From Arthrobacter rhizosphaerae (GTDB lineage Bacteria; Actinomycetota; Actinomycetes; Actinomycetales; Micrococcaceae): DNA of 64,000 bases. Below the pieces are notes generated by a model. That model searched no databases. It was given only the letters and a program-made list of their open reading frames with translations, and was not told the origin of the DNA. Positions 1 through 8,509 of this stretch are shown here, one piece after another; within the stretch, counting starts at the first letter, position 1, and every line of letters begins with the position of its first letter. The position numbers and the translations under genes are program-made. The stretch lies in contig NZ_JALLAN010000020.1 of the NCBI RefSeq assembly GCF_023062595.1, positions 1 through 64,000 on the forward strand, given 5' to 3'.

Positions 1-51
1 GGAATCGCCGCGGGCTACGAGCAATTGGACGAGCTCCTGGGCGGCGGATAG
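1..51 (+). CDS. 3' end of an unidentified gene
   Basis: The first 51 bases read as an open frame ending in TAG, giving the last 16 residues of a protein (ending DELLGGG). The rest lies outside the window, so the family cannot be named. It converges with sucD, and a hairpin separates the two genes. The frame is too short to prove coding by itself; the Gly-rich end and codon use are compatible with an actinobacterial gene. Confidence 0.35.
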   Translation, partial: GIAAGYEQLDELLGGG

Positions 52-81
52 GAACAACGAGTTAAAGTACGACGGCGTCCC

Positions 82-128
82 CAGGCGCTCCCACCGCTCG
101 CAAGCTCGCAGCGGGTCCCTCGCGCCTG
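82..128. terminator. Hairpin between convergent genes
   Basis: CAGGCGC at 82-88 pairs perfectly with GCGCCTG at 122-128, with an inner CCGCT/AGCGG pairing. It lies between the gene ending at 51 and the end of sucD at 149, where a bidirectional terminator is expected. There is no clear T-run, so efficiency is uncertain. Confidence 0.45.
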
Positions 129-148
129 TGGGCCCTGGTTTGTAGTGC

Positions 149-1051
149 CTAGAGGGCTGCGTAGACTTCGCGCAGCAGCTTAGCGGTCTCGGAGGGCGTC
201 TTACCGACCTTCACACCGGCTGCCTCGAGGGCTTCCTTCTTGGCCTGGGCTGTTCCCGCGGAGCCGGAGACGATGGCGCCTGCGTGGCCCATGGTCTTGC
301 CTTCGGGAGCGGTGAAGCCAGCGACGTAGCCGACTACCGGCTTGGTGACGTTGGCCTTGATGAAGTCAGCGGCGCGCTCTTCAGCGTCGCCACCGATTTC
401 GCCGATCATGACAATCGCCTTGGTCTCGGGGTCAGCCTCGAACGCGGCCAGTGCATCGATGTGCGTGGTGCCGATGACCGGGTCCCCGCCAATGCCGATG
501 GCAGTGGAGAAGCCGAGGTCGCGGAGCTCGTACATCATCTGGTAGGTCAGGGTGCCGGACTTGGACACCAGGCCGATGGGGCCCTTACCGGTGATGTTGG
601 CCGGGGTGATGCCGACGAGGGCCTCACCCGGGGTGATGATGCCGGGGCAGTTCGGGCCGATGATGCGTGTGACCTGATTGCCTTCGGCGTCAACCTTGGA
701 CTGTGCCAGTGCCCAGAACTCGGCGGAGTCCTGTACAGGAACGCCTTCGGTGATGACGACGACCAGGCCGATGCCTGCCTCGATGGCTTCCACGACGGCG
801 TTCTTGGTGAATGCCGGCGGGACGAAGACGATGGAAACGTCAGCGCCGGTCTCGGCCATGGCTTCCTTGACGGTGCCGAACACGGTGATTTCGTTCTCGC
901 CGTGCAGCACGGTGGTACCGGCCTTACGGGCGTTGACGCCGCCCACAATGTTAGTGCCGGCCTTGAGCATCAGGGCGGTGTGCTTGGTGCCTTCGCCGCC
1001 GGTGATGCCCTGGACGATGACCTTGGAGTCCTTGTTCAGATAAATAGACAT
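149..1051 (-). CDS. sucD: Succinyl-CoA ligase, alpha subunit
   Basis: The protein is 300 aa, normal for SucD. Together with SucC it interconverts succinyl-CoA and succinate with nucleotide phosphorylation, a TCA-cycle step in the cytoplasm. The N-terminal CoA-binding Rossmann region starts SIYLNKDSKVIVQGITG, and the phosphorylated catalytic histidine is His256 in GKTMGHAGAIVSG. The start at 1051 is preceded by AAAGGGA; a longer in-frame extension up to 1189 would run into sucC and has no family support. It lies 10 bp downstream of sucC, so the two form an operon. Confidence 0.97.
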   Translation of the reverse strand: MSIYLNKDSKVIVQGITGGEGTKHTALMLKAGTNIVGGVNARKAGTTVLHGENEITVFGTVKEAMAETGADVSIVFVPPAFTKNAVVEAIEAGIGLVVVITEGVPVQDSAEFWALAQSKVDAEGNQVTRIIGPNCPGIITPGEALVGITPANITGKGPIGLVSKSGTLTYQMMYELRDLGFSTAIGIGGDPVIGTTHIDALAAFEADPETKAIVMIGEIGGDAEERAADFIKANVTKPVVGYVAGFTAPEGKTMGHAGAIVSGSAGTAQAKKEALEAAGVKVGKTPSETAKLLREVYAAL

Positions 1052-1061
1052 GTCAGTCCCT

Positions 1062-2231
1062 TTACTTAGCTGCGTAGGCGAGCTCGGCGGCCTTGTCGGC
1101 GCCCTCGTCCATGGTGGCGGCCAGCGTAACCAGCGGGTGGTTGGCCTCGGCCAGGATGCGGCGGCCTTCCTCGACGTTGTTGCCGTCAAGGCGGACTACC
1201 AGCGGCTTGTTGGCTGAGTGTCCCAGTTCGGCCAGTGCGCCGACGATGCCCTTGGCAACTGCGTCACAAGCTGTGATGCCACCGAAGACGTTCACGAACA
1301 CAGACTTGACCTGCTCGTCGCCCAGGATAACGTCAAGGCCTGCAGCCATGACCTCAGCGGAAGCTCCGCCGCCGATGTCCAGGAAGTTGGCGGGCTTGAC
1401 GTTGCCGTGGTTTTCACCGGCGTATGCTACGACGTCCAGAGTGGACATCACCAGGCCCGCACCGTTACCGATGATGCCAACTTCGCCGTCCAGCTTGACG
1501 TAGTTCAGGTCCTGCTCTTTGGCCTTCGCCTCGAGGGGATCGGTGTCTTCCTTGTCCTCAAGGAGAGCGTGCTTGGCGTGGCGGAACCCGGCGTTTTCGT
1601 CCAGGGACACCTTGCCGTCCAGGGCTACGATCTCGCCCGCACCGGTCTTGACCAGCGGGTTGACCTCCACCAGGGTGGCGTCTTCCTTCTTGAAGACGTC
1701 CCAGAGCTTCAGGATGACGGCGGCGACTTTGCCGCGCAATTCCTCAGCGAAGCCTGCTGCAGCAACGATTTCGTCAGCCTTGGCCTGGTCGATGCCGACG
1801 GACGGATCGATCGAGATCTTAGCGAGGGCTTCCGGGCGTTCGACGGCGAGCTGCTCGATTTCCATGCCGCCTTCAACCGAGCACATGGCCAGGTAGTTGC
1901 GGTTGGCCCGGTCCAGCAGGACGGAGAAGTAGTACTCCTCGACTATGTCAGCACCCTGGGCAATCATCACCTTGTTGACGGTGTGGCCCTTGATGTCCAT
2001 GCCCAGGATGTTGGTGGAGTGCTCAAACGCCTCATCGGCGGACTTGGCAACCTTGACGCCGCCGGCCTTACCGCGGCCACCGGCCTTAACCTGTGCTTTA
2101 ACAACAGTTACGCCGCCGATCTTCTCGGCAGCTGCCTTTGCTTCTTCAGGGGTGTGCGCCACGATGCCAGCAAGCACGGGTACACCGTGCGCCTCGAACA
2201 TATCGCGCGCCTGATATTCAAACAGGTCCAC
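1062..2231 (-). CDS. sucC: ADP-forming succinyl-CoA ligase, beta subunit
   Basis: This 389-aa protein is the nucleotide-binding partner of SucD. The start MDLFEYQARDMFEAHGVPVL is the ATP-grasp N-terminus typical of SucC, followed by the glycine-rich GGRGKAGGVKVAK nucleotide-binding segment. The C-terminal ligase domain includes NFLDIGGGAS and VFGGITACD, which contact the phosphate and the alpha subunit. It is first in the sucCD operon. The 224 bases upstream (2232-2455) contain no gene and presumably hold its promoter. Confidence 0.97.
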   Translation of the reverse strand: MDLFEYQARDMFEAHGVPVLAGIVAHTPEEAKAAAEKIGGVTVVKAQVKAGGRGKAGGVKVAKSADEAFEHSTNILGMDIKGHTVNKVMIAQGADIVEEYYFSVLLDRANRNYLAMCSVEGGMEIEQLAVERPEALAKISIDPSVGIDQAKADEIVAAAGFAEELRGKVAAVILKLWDVFKKEDATLVEVNPLVKTGAGEIVALDGKVSLDENAGFRHAKHALLEDKEDTDPLEAKAKEQDLNYVKLDGEVGIIGNGAGLVMSTLDVVAYAGENHGNVKPANFLDIGGGASAEVMAAGLDVILGDEQVKSVFVNVFGGITACDAVAKGIVGALAELGHSANKPLVVRLDGNNVEEGRRILAEANHPLVTLAATMDEGADKAAELAYAAK

Positions 2232-2455
2232 GGTTTAGTGTCCTTCTACGTCGAAGTAGTTTCTGTACAGCCGGACCCCACGTACTCGCGGTTACCGGGC
2301 TGCGGATTGAAAGCACCCTGGGACAAGCTTGGAAACGAGCCACACGGCGCAGTGCTCCTTTCGGAACTCTAGTCCTTTGCGGGGACCAGCCCGTTCCAGA
2401 GTACCGGTTAAGTGAGTAAGGACACTATTCTATGGAACGTAGAAAAACTGCAGGA

Positions 2456-3154
2456 TTACGGGGTTTTTCCGGCTTCCGAAGGGCTTGGCGACGCTGTTTT
2501 GCCGCCGTCAAAAATAAGTTCGTAACGGTCCCGGGAAACGAAGAAAGCGACCCCTGCGGAGACATTGCCGCAGGCAACACCATCGTTGTATGCAGAGCAG
2601 CGCAACCCGTTGCGCTCAATATTCTGACCCTCGGCCAGGACCGGAAGCTGTGAGATCGGGCCGCTGCCGGTACCCTTGGGGCCGGCTTCTGATTCCATCT
2701 GGGTTACGCCGGAGCGGCATTCCCCGTAGCCCGCCTTCTCGGGCGTTAGCAAGGCAACCCCGCCCAGATACCCCACGCCGGTACCGGCACAGTCATCCTT
2801 CACGTCGGCTGACTCAGGCTTGGGATAAACGGCAAATTCACAATGGGCTACAGGCACCGTGGGGAACTTGTTGTTGGCGCTGTCAGTGAAGGCATTCTGC
2901 TCATAGGGCAGATCGATGTGTTCCCCCTTGGCGGAGGTCAGGGAGCAAGCGGCGTTCCGGTCAGCTGTGGTGAAACTGATGACGTCCCCGCCCGAGGAAA
3001 AGGGCGTGGGGTCTACTAGCGGAGCCTGTTTCAGCTGCTCGAGGGCAGCCAAGGGCGGCGGGGGGACGTAATTCGGATCCTTCGCCTCAAAGCTGCAGCC
3101 GGTGACAGCCAAGAGCAGGAAGGCGGCCAGTATCCCCAAAAACGTCCGTCGCAT
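2456..3154 (-). CDS. Predicted lipoprotein of unknown function
   Basis: The 232-aa protein begins with a basic n-region and a hydrophobic segment ending in the lipobox AVTGC, which makes Cys20 the likely lipidation site; it should be anchored on the outer face of the membrane. The mature part has several cysteines and ends with a segment of the type RNGLRCSAYNDGVACGN followed by FFVSRDRYELI, a pattern common in actinobacterial envelope proteins of unknown role. A start three codons upstream (3163) is also possible. It lies between pcrA and sucC on the same strand with separate spacing, so no operon is obvious. Confidence 0.75.
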   Translation of the reverse strand: MRRTFLGILAAFLLLAVTGCSFEAKDPNYVPPPPLAALEQLKQAPLVDPTPFSSGGDVISFTTADRNAACSLTSAKGEHIDLPYEQNAFTDSANNKFPTVPVAHCEFAVYPKPESADVKDDCAGTGVGYLGGVALLTPEKAGYGECRSGVTQMESEAGPKGTGSGPISQLPVLAEGQNIERNGLRCSAYNDGVACGNVSAGVAFFVSRDRYELIFDGGKTASPSPSEAGKTP

Positions 3155-3202
3155 GGCTCCCATTATGCCTGCCGGCAGTCCCCCTCAACGCTCGGGAGAC
3201 CC

Positions 3203-5728
3203 TCAGGCGTCCAGCTTGGTCAGGGGGGCGTACCTCAGCAGGAGCCGCTTCTCACCGACGTCGAACTTCACTTTGGCTACGGTCTTGTCCCCGGCGCCTT
3301 CCACTGCGAGCACCGTTCCGTTGCCGAAACTCGTGTGATTGACTTTGTCCCCGACGTTGACGGCAACAACTTCCTTTTGGGGCTGCACCCTGTTCTTGGC
3401 CACGGCGGCTGGAACGTCCGCGTTGAAGCCGGCAGTCGGGCTGGCTGCCGCGCCCCGTGACGTCCCCGCACCCCAGAACGATCCGCCGTAGCGGCTGGAA
3501 CCGACGGGTGCGCTGCTCCCCCATCCTCCGGACTGGCGGATGGAACCTTCCCGTCGCCATTCCACGAGTTCCGCCGGGATTTCCTCGATGAACTGGCTGG
3601 CCGGGTTGTACTGGCTCTGGCCCCACATGCTGCGGACCTCCGACCGGGTCACGTACAGACGCTTCCGGGCCCGGGTCAGGCCCACGTACGCGAGCCTGCG
3701 CTCCTCTGCAAGTTCCTTTGGATCTGTGGCTGAGCGCTGGTGCGGGAACAGTCCGTGTTCCATGCCGGTGAGGAAAACCACCGGGAACTCCAATCCCTTC
3801 GCGGTGTGAAGGGTCATCAGGGTAACCACCCCGAGCCGCTTTGCTTCAGCAACGGCTGCGTCAATGTCGGCTCCCGGGGCGTCGGGGATCTGGTCAGCGT
3901 CGGCAACGAGCGAGACCTGCTCCAGGAAGGCCTCCAGGGACCCTTCCGGGTTGTCACGTTCATATTCACGTACGACGGCGACCAGTTCCGCCAGGTTCTC
4001 CACACGGGACTCGTCCTGTGGGTCAGTGCTGGAACGCAGCCCGGCGAGATAACCGGTCTGCTCCAGGACAGCTTCCAAGGCCGCGGCCGCACCCGAACCG
4101 GCTGCCACTACCGAGAGGTCATCAAGGAGTTTCACGAACCCGAGCACTGCGTTGACGGATCGTGTGGCCATGCCTGGCGCTTCCTCGGCGCGCCTGGCTG
4201 CAGCCATGAAGGACATCCGTTCGCGCGTTGCCAAGGCTGCAACTGCACCCTCGGCGCGGTCGCCGATGCCACGCTTGGGTTCGTTGAGCACGCGGCGAAG
4301 GTTGACGTCGTCGTCCGGGTTAACCAGGACCCGCAAGTAGGCGAGGGCGTCCTTGATCTCCTTGCGTTCGTAGAACCGGGTGCCGCCAACCACCTTGTAG
4401 GGCAGCCCGACGCGGACCAGAACATCTTCGATGGAACGGGACTGCGCGTTGGTGCGGTAGAAAATGGCGACGTCACCGGGACGGAGGCTGTCCTCGTCCT
4501 GCAACCGGTCGATTTCCTTGGCGATGAACTGGGCTTCGTCGTGTTCGTTTTCACCCACGTAGCCGACGATCTTCTCACCGTCGCCCTCTGCAGTCCAAAG
4601 CCTCTTCTCCGGCCTGTGGGGGTTCCGGGAAATGACCGAGTTCGCGGCATTCAGAATGTTCTGTGTTGAACGGTAGTTCTGTTCCAGCTTGATGGTGCGT
4701 GCATCCGGATAATCGTTTTCGAACTCGACGATGTTGCGGATATCCGCGCCGCGGAACGCATAAATGGACTGGTCGGAGTCGCCCACCACCGTGAGCTCGG
4801 CTGCACCTTCTCCCTCGCCGACGATTTCCCGCACCAAGGCGTACTGGGCGTGGTTCGTGTCCTGGTATTCATCCACCAGGACATGCCGGAAACGCCGCCG
4901 GTAAGACTCCGCCAGCGCAGGGAAAGCGCGGAACATGTAGACCGTCTCGGCGATGAGGTCATCGAAATCCATGGCGTTCGCCTGCCGCAGACGCTGCGTA
5001 TACCCCTTGAAAACCTCGGCCACGGCCTGCTCGAAGGGGTCGTTGTAGTTGGCGCTGGACGCATAGGAGTCGGCGTCGATGAGCTCGTTCTTAAGGGCCG
5101 AGATCTTGTGCTGGATGGCCTTGGGGGCAAACCGCTTGGGATCGAGGTCCAGGCCTTTGGAGACCAGCGTGATGAGCCGGAGCGAGTCCGCGGAGTCGTA
5201 AATGGAGAAGTTGGATTTCAGGCCGACGTTGGGTGCTTCACGCCGGAGGATCCGCACACAAGAGGAGTGGAAAGTGGAAATCCACATGGTTTTGGCCCGT
5301 CCGCCCACCAAGGCCTCGATGCGCTCACGCATTTCCGCGGCCGCCTTGTTGGTGAAGGTAATGGCCAGAATCTCCCCGTGATGGGCGCGGCGGGTCGCGA
5401 TGAGGTAGGCGATCCGGTTGCTGAGGACGCGTGTTTTTCCGGAGCCTGCGCCGGCAACAATCAAGAGGGCACTGCCCGAATGTTTGACTGCCTCTTCCTG
5501 TTGCGGGTTGAGCCCCTGCAGAAGTTCGGCCGCGTCAGGGTTCCTGCGCCTGCCCTCCTGTGAGGTTCCCTCCCCGGGAATGTGGCTTCCGCTGTCCGGT
5601 TTCGGTTCACTCCCGCCGCCATTTTCAGGCGCAGAACCACCACTTCCGGCGCGCACTTTAGCCAGTGCAGCCGGGTGGGAGGCAGCTTTGAAAGGACCGT
5701 CCGCGTACGGGTCAAACAACATATCCAT
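3203..5728 (-). CDS. pcrA: ATP-dependent 3'-5' DNA helicase, UvrD/PcrA family
   Basis: This 841-aa superfamily 1A helicase unwinds DNA in repair and replication-restart. The motifs appear in order: Walker A VAGAGSGKT near residue 95, DEYQDTN (motif II), GDSDQSIYAFRGADIRN (III), EQNYRST (IV), TLHTAKGLEFPVVFLTG (V) and AYVGLTRARKRLYV (VI). The C-terminal segment VNHTSFGNGTVLAVEGAG to LRYAPLTKL matches the Tudor-like tail of PcrA, which contacts RNA polymerase in studied members. The start was placed at MDMLFDPYADGPF (5728); a second ATG at 5722 is equally possible, while the extension to 5794 looks non-native. Confidence 0.95.
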   Translation of the reverse strand: MDMLFDPYADGPFKAASHPAALAKVRAGSGGSAPENGGGSEPKPDSGSHIPGEGTSQEGRRRNPDAAELLQGLNPQQEEAVKHSGSALLIVAGAGSGKTRVLSNRIAYLIATRRAHHGEILAITFTNKAAAEMRERIEALVGGRAKTMWISTFHSSCVRILRREAPNVGLKSNFSIYDSADSLRLITLVSKGLDLDPKRFAPKAIQHKISALKNELIDADSYASSANYNDPFEQAVAEVFKGYTQRLRQANAMDFDDLIAETVYMFRAFPALAESYRRRFRHVLVDEYQDTNHAQYALVREIVGEGEGAAELTVVGDSDQSIYAFRGADIRNIVEFENDYPDARTIKLEQNYRSTQNILNAANSVISRNPHRPEKRLWTAEGDGEKIVGYVGENEHDEAQFIAKEIDRLQDEDSLRPGDVAIFYRTNAQSRSIEDVLVRVGLPYKVVGGTRFYERKEIKDALAYLRVLVNPDDDVNLRRVLNEPKRGIGDRAEGAVAALATRERMSFMAAARRAEEAPGMATRSVNAVLGFVKLLDDLSVVAAGSGAAAALEAVLEQTGYLAGLRSSTDPQDESRVENLAELVAVVREYERDNPEGSLEAFLEQVSLVADADQIPDAPGADIDAAVAEAKRLGVVTLMTLHTAKGLEFPVVFLTGMEHGLFPHQRSATDPKELAEERRLAYVGLTRARKRLYVTRSEVRSMWGQSQYNPASQFIEEIPAELVEWRREGSIRQSGGWGSSAPVGSSRYGGSFWGAGTSRGAAASPTAGFNADVPAAVAKNRVQPQKEVVAVNVGDKVNHTSFGNGTVLAVEGAGDKTVAKVKFDVGEKRLLLRYAPLTKLDA

Positions 5729-5839
5729 GATGGGTACAAGTCTAGGCGGTGGGGCCGACAGCAAGTTCGCGCAGGCAAGCCCGGCCCGTTTCACTCCATG
5801 TCATCCTGTGGGTCCGGGCCACCGTTTCAGCTCAAGAAT

Positions 5840-6688
5840 TCATCCGACCGAGCCGGACAGCAAGGCCTCGCGAAGCTCGCGGACCGCCGTCGACCCTCCG
5901 GCCATGAACCAATCAAGCCCGTTGACACGAACCGTGTCCGCGGAACCGCCGGCGGCCCGGACGATCGCTTTCCCCGGAAGCCAGTCCCACTCGGGGCAGC
6001 TGTGCTGAAACCAGCACCCGAGTTGCCCGTCCGCCACCCGGCCCAGGTCACAGGAGCCGGAGCCGAGCATTCGAAGGGCGGCAGCGGAGGTGGCGGCAGC
6101 GTGCCATGGCATGGCGCACATAGGGTCCGCAAGCCAGCCGGGGTGGATGTACGTGGCCGCCCCAAGTTCCGCCAAGGGAGTGCCGGAGCGTCCTGCCCCG
6201 TCCGAATGAAACGTGGAAAGACGTTCACCGTTCAGCGTTGCAGTCCGGGCAAGCCCGCCGAGCCACAGCTTGTCCTCCTCGGGCTGGAAGATCGCGCCCA
6301 GCACCACTCCCGATGCGTCTTTGAGCGCAATGGCGGAGCACCAATAGGTGGAGCCGTGGAGGAAGTTGTAGGTCCCGTCCACCGGGTCGATCACCCACGT
6401 TCGTCCGCTGCTTCCGGCAACTGAACTCCCTTCCTCCCCCAGAATTCCGTCCTCGGGGCGGCAGCGCTGCAGCTGCTCCAGAACGTAGGCCTCAGCTGCG
6501 TGGTCGGCTGCCGTGACGACGTCGGATATTGACGTTTTACGCTGGCCTTCCAATCCGCCCTGGCGCATCATCAGGGCGAGAGTTCCGGCTTCCCTGACCA
6601 GTGCTTCTGCGAGCTGGTAGTCGTCCATTGACGCAGAAAGTTCCGCGGCGCTGTGCTTGCCAAGTTTGTGTCTTCCAAGTTCGGTCAC
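5840..6688 (-). CDS. Inositol monophosphatase family phosphatase
   Basis: This Mg2+-dependent phosphatase is about 282 aa. It carries the metal-binding motifs ILGEEGSS and WVIDPVDGTYNFLHG, and the second-half motif WDWLPGKAIVRAAGG. Family members hydrolyse inositol-1-phosphate, histidinol-phosphate (HisN in actinobacteria) or PAP; the sequence alone does not decide the substrate. The GTG start at 6688 gives VTELGRHKLGKH; an ATG at 6628 (MDDYQLAEALVREAG) is the alternative and fits the catalytic domain edge. It is divergent from the membrane protein gene at 6725, so the roughly 35-bp gap must hold both start regions. Confidence 0.85.
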   Translation of the reverse strand: MTELGRHKLGKHSAAELSASMDDYQLAEALVREAGTLALMMRQGGLEGQRKTSISDVVTAADHAAEAYVLEQLQRCRPEDGILGEEGSSVAGSSGRTWVIDPVDGTYNFLHGSTYWCSAIALKDASGVVLGAIFQPEEDKLWLGGLARTATLNGERLSTFHSDGAGRSGTPLAELGAATYIHPGWLADPMCAMPWHAAATSAAALRMLGSGSCDLGRVADGQLGCWFQHSCPEWDWLPGKAIVRAAGGSADTVRVNGLDWFMAGGSTAVRELREALLSGSVG

Positions 6689-6724
6689 GCGTCCCAGCCT
6701 ATCGGCACGGGCAATAATGGAGCC

Positions 6725-7351
6725 ATGGCCAAAACACCTGCACAACGGATCAAGAAGCATGGAACCAAGGCTGAAATCCCCCAGCACCATCTTCCTGCTG
6801 TCATCAACCCCAGCACTTCGCGTACCCCCGAGAAGGCTCAGAACAACAGTAATCTGATCCTCATTGCCGGTTTGGTGGCCAGCCTCTTCCTCTTTTGGTA
6901 CCTGCACCTTCTGACCCTCGATCAGCTGACCCAGCTTTCAGACGGGCTGGCTATGCCGGATTCCCTGTTCGGCGGCTTTGACGTTTCGTATGTGGAGCAG
7001 TTGCGCCAGGCCATGGATGCAGACGCCGTGGGACAACTCAACTACCTCCACAAGACGGCGGGAACCCTGTTTCCCCTCATATTTGGCTTTACCTGGCTTT
7101 TGCTGATCGGCACCAACGTCGCCCGAAAGCCGCTCCGCTGGGCTCTCTGGGCCGTCCCCCTTCTCTTCGTCGCTGTCCGCTTGTGGGGCAATGCGGCCAT
7201 CGATTCCATGATGTCCGTGTCAGCGTCCGACGCCGGTGCTGTTGCGCTTGCTTCCACGCTCACCGTTGCGGGCTGGGTGCTGTTTTTGGTGAGCCTGCTG
7301 GTTGGCGCAATTGCTGTATTTTCCGGCCGCCGGCCCGGCGGCCGGGGTTAG
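6725..7351 (+). CDS. Four-helix integral membrane protein
   Basis: The 208-aa protein has a polar basic N-terminus (MAKTPAQRIKKHGTKAEIPQ) and four hydrophobic segments: LILIAGLVASLFLFWYL, LFPLIFGFTWLLLIGT, ALWAVPLLFVAVRLWG and VAGWVLFLVSLLVGAIAVF. No catalytic motif is visible and the family is not recognised. The start at 6725 was preferred over an upstream in-frame ATG because that would overlap the divergent phosphatase gene. It is separated from the next gene by about 150 bp, so functional linkage to the WXG100 operon is not shown. Confidence 0.7.
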   Translation: MAKTPAQRIKKHGTKAEIPQHHLPAVINPSTSRTPEKAQNNSNLILIAGLVASLFLFWYLHLLTLDQLTQLSDGLAMPDSLFGGFDVSYVEQLRQAMDADAVGQLNYLHKTAGTLFPLIFGFTWLLLIGTNVARKPLRWALWAVPLLFVAVRLWGNAAIDSMMSVSASDAGAVALASTLTVAGWVLFLVSLLVGAIAVFSGRRPGGRG

Positions 7352-7505
7352 AAGGGACGTTGACAGCTCGCCGACGGCTGATCGACTGCTGATCCACACG
7401 TACCAGTGGGGTGTTCTGCCCATCGCGGCTGCTGCCCGCGTGCAGTAGCGTTGCTGCCATTGCTGATCGAGCCTCTTGGGAGACTCTGAAACGAAGGTCT
7501 CAACC

Positions 7506-8417
7506 ATGGCAGGCTCCACTGTGAAATCCTCATTGAGCACGTACCGCCTCAGTAGCCTCGCATGGGCTCTGGCAGTGGACAAGACCATGATGGCCTTGCG
7601 TTCCGAGCCGGAAGTGGACTTTGATTCCTATAGCGCTTCAGGACCGGCCAGGATGCTGTCCGGGCTGGACGATGACACCATGGGCGCGCTCCGTGAAGAA
7701 CTGGCGGTTGCCGGCATCACCACTGCGGCGGGCAGCATCAGCCCGCAGTGGATTCTGGCAATCTGGCAGGCATCGAATGCCCCGATAAAGCTGGAGCTGG
7801 TATCGCGGGCAGACGGACTTTCAACGCACAGCCAGGTCTCTCTGTTCGACGGCCGCGGACTCGCCAATACCTTCTCACGGACAGTCGCCACTGAAGCGGA
7901 CGGCTCCGTATCGGTCGTTGGCATCGGCACCGTCTCCACAATCACGTTGTTCACGGAAGACATTCTGTGGCCGGTATTGGCCGGCTCGATGCCCCCGCAC
8001 CCGGAACTCACCGCCACCGGATCCGCAGACCCGGACTCTTCTTCGCTCACGGGCGGGCCACGCATTAAAGTTTCCGCAGAGGAAGTCTCAAAGCTCGTAG
8101 ACGGGTCCGAAGGCGCGACAACTGTCCCTAACGACGTCACCGCAGCCATTAAGTCCCCCACGGCCACAGTCCATCTGAGTGTGGTGGCCGGCTCTGAAGC
8201 CGGCGATGCAACGCGTTCAGATGAGCACTACCAGTCAGCTGCAGTGTGGGCGCTCGCAGACAAGCTCTATTCCGTGAAGACAACGGGCGCAGATTCGCAG
8301 CGCAGCCTGGTGCTTGCAGAGCGGCCGCCTGGCCATATAGCCCAGCAGGTGGTGTGGTCCGTCCTCGGAGCGCACGACTTTCTGTCCAGCCGTCGCAGCG
8401 AAGAGGGCGCATCATGA
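7506..8417 (+). CDS. Uncharacterised 303-aa protein, first gene of the WXG100-hydrolase operon
   Basis: No family is recognised with certainty. The protein is soluble, rich in Ser/Thr/Ala, lacks a signal peptide or membrane segment, and has mixed alpha/beta character with a Ser/Gly-rich linker in the middle. A GAAGG precedes the ATG at 7506. Its stop overlaps the ATG of the WXG100 segment (ATGA at 8414-8417), implying translational coupling and probably joint function. Position and size recall EspG-type chaperones that accompany WXG/PE/PPE substrates in mycobacterial ESX loci, but this is inference from context; a structural comparison would be needed to name it. Confidence 0.7.
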   Translation: MAGSTVKSSLSTYRLSSLAWALAVDKTMMALRSEPEVDFDSYSASGPARMLSGLDDDTMGALREELAVAGITTAAGSISPQWILAIWQASNAPIKLELVSRADGLSTHSQVSLFDGRGLANTFSRTVATEADGSVSVVGIGTVSTITLFTEDILWPVLAGSMPPHPELTATGSADPDSSSLTGGPRIKVSAEEVSKLVDGSEGATTVPNDVTAAIKSPTATVHLSVVAGSEAGDATRSDEHYQSAAVWALADKLYSVKTTGADSQRSLVLAERPPGHIAQQVVWSVLGAHDFLSSRRSEEGAS

Positions 8418-8509
8418 CGCTCCACGGAATGGACATCGAGCAGGGCCGGAATCTTGCCAAGGAACTGGCAAGGCAAGTGAGCGATTCGCGCTGCTCAGCA
8501 GCCAATTGA
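8414..8509 (+). pseudogene. N-terminal WXG100 fragment, frameshifted from the hydrolase that follows
   Basis: This short frame (MTLHGMDIEQGRNLAKELAR...) reads like the first helix of a WXG100/ESAT-6-type domain but ends at a TGA after 31 codons. The missing turn and second helix (SSLWTGADSQQF) are in the next frame. Reading GAT TCG and then re-reading the G at 8488 gives DSALLSSQLTPVVH, a smooth helix into the hydrolase protein. So the sequence appears to have lost one base near 8487. A sequencing error, a true frameshift mutation or a recoding event all fit; no classic slippery heptamer is present. Confidence 0.6.

Noticed and set aside
5829..6424. Long plus-strand frames across the phosphatase and helicase genes
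   Set aside because: They are antisense to strongly supported genes and have the composition expected of reverse-frame translation in GC-rich DNA.
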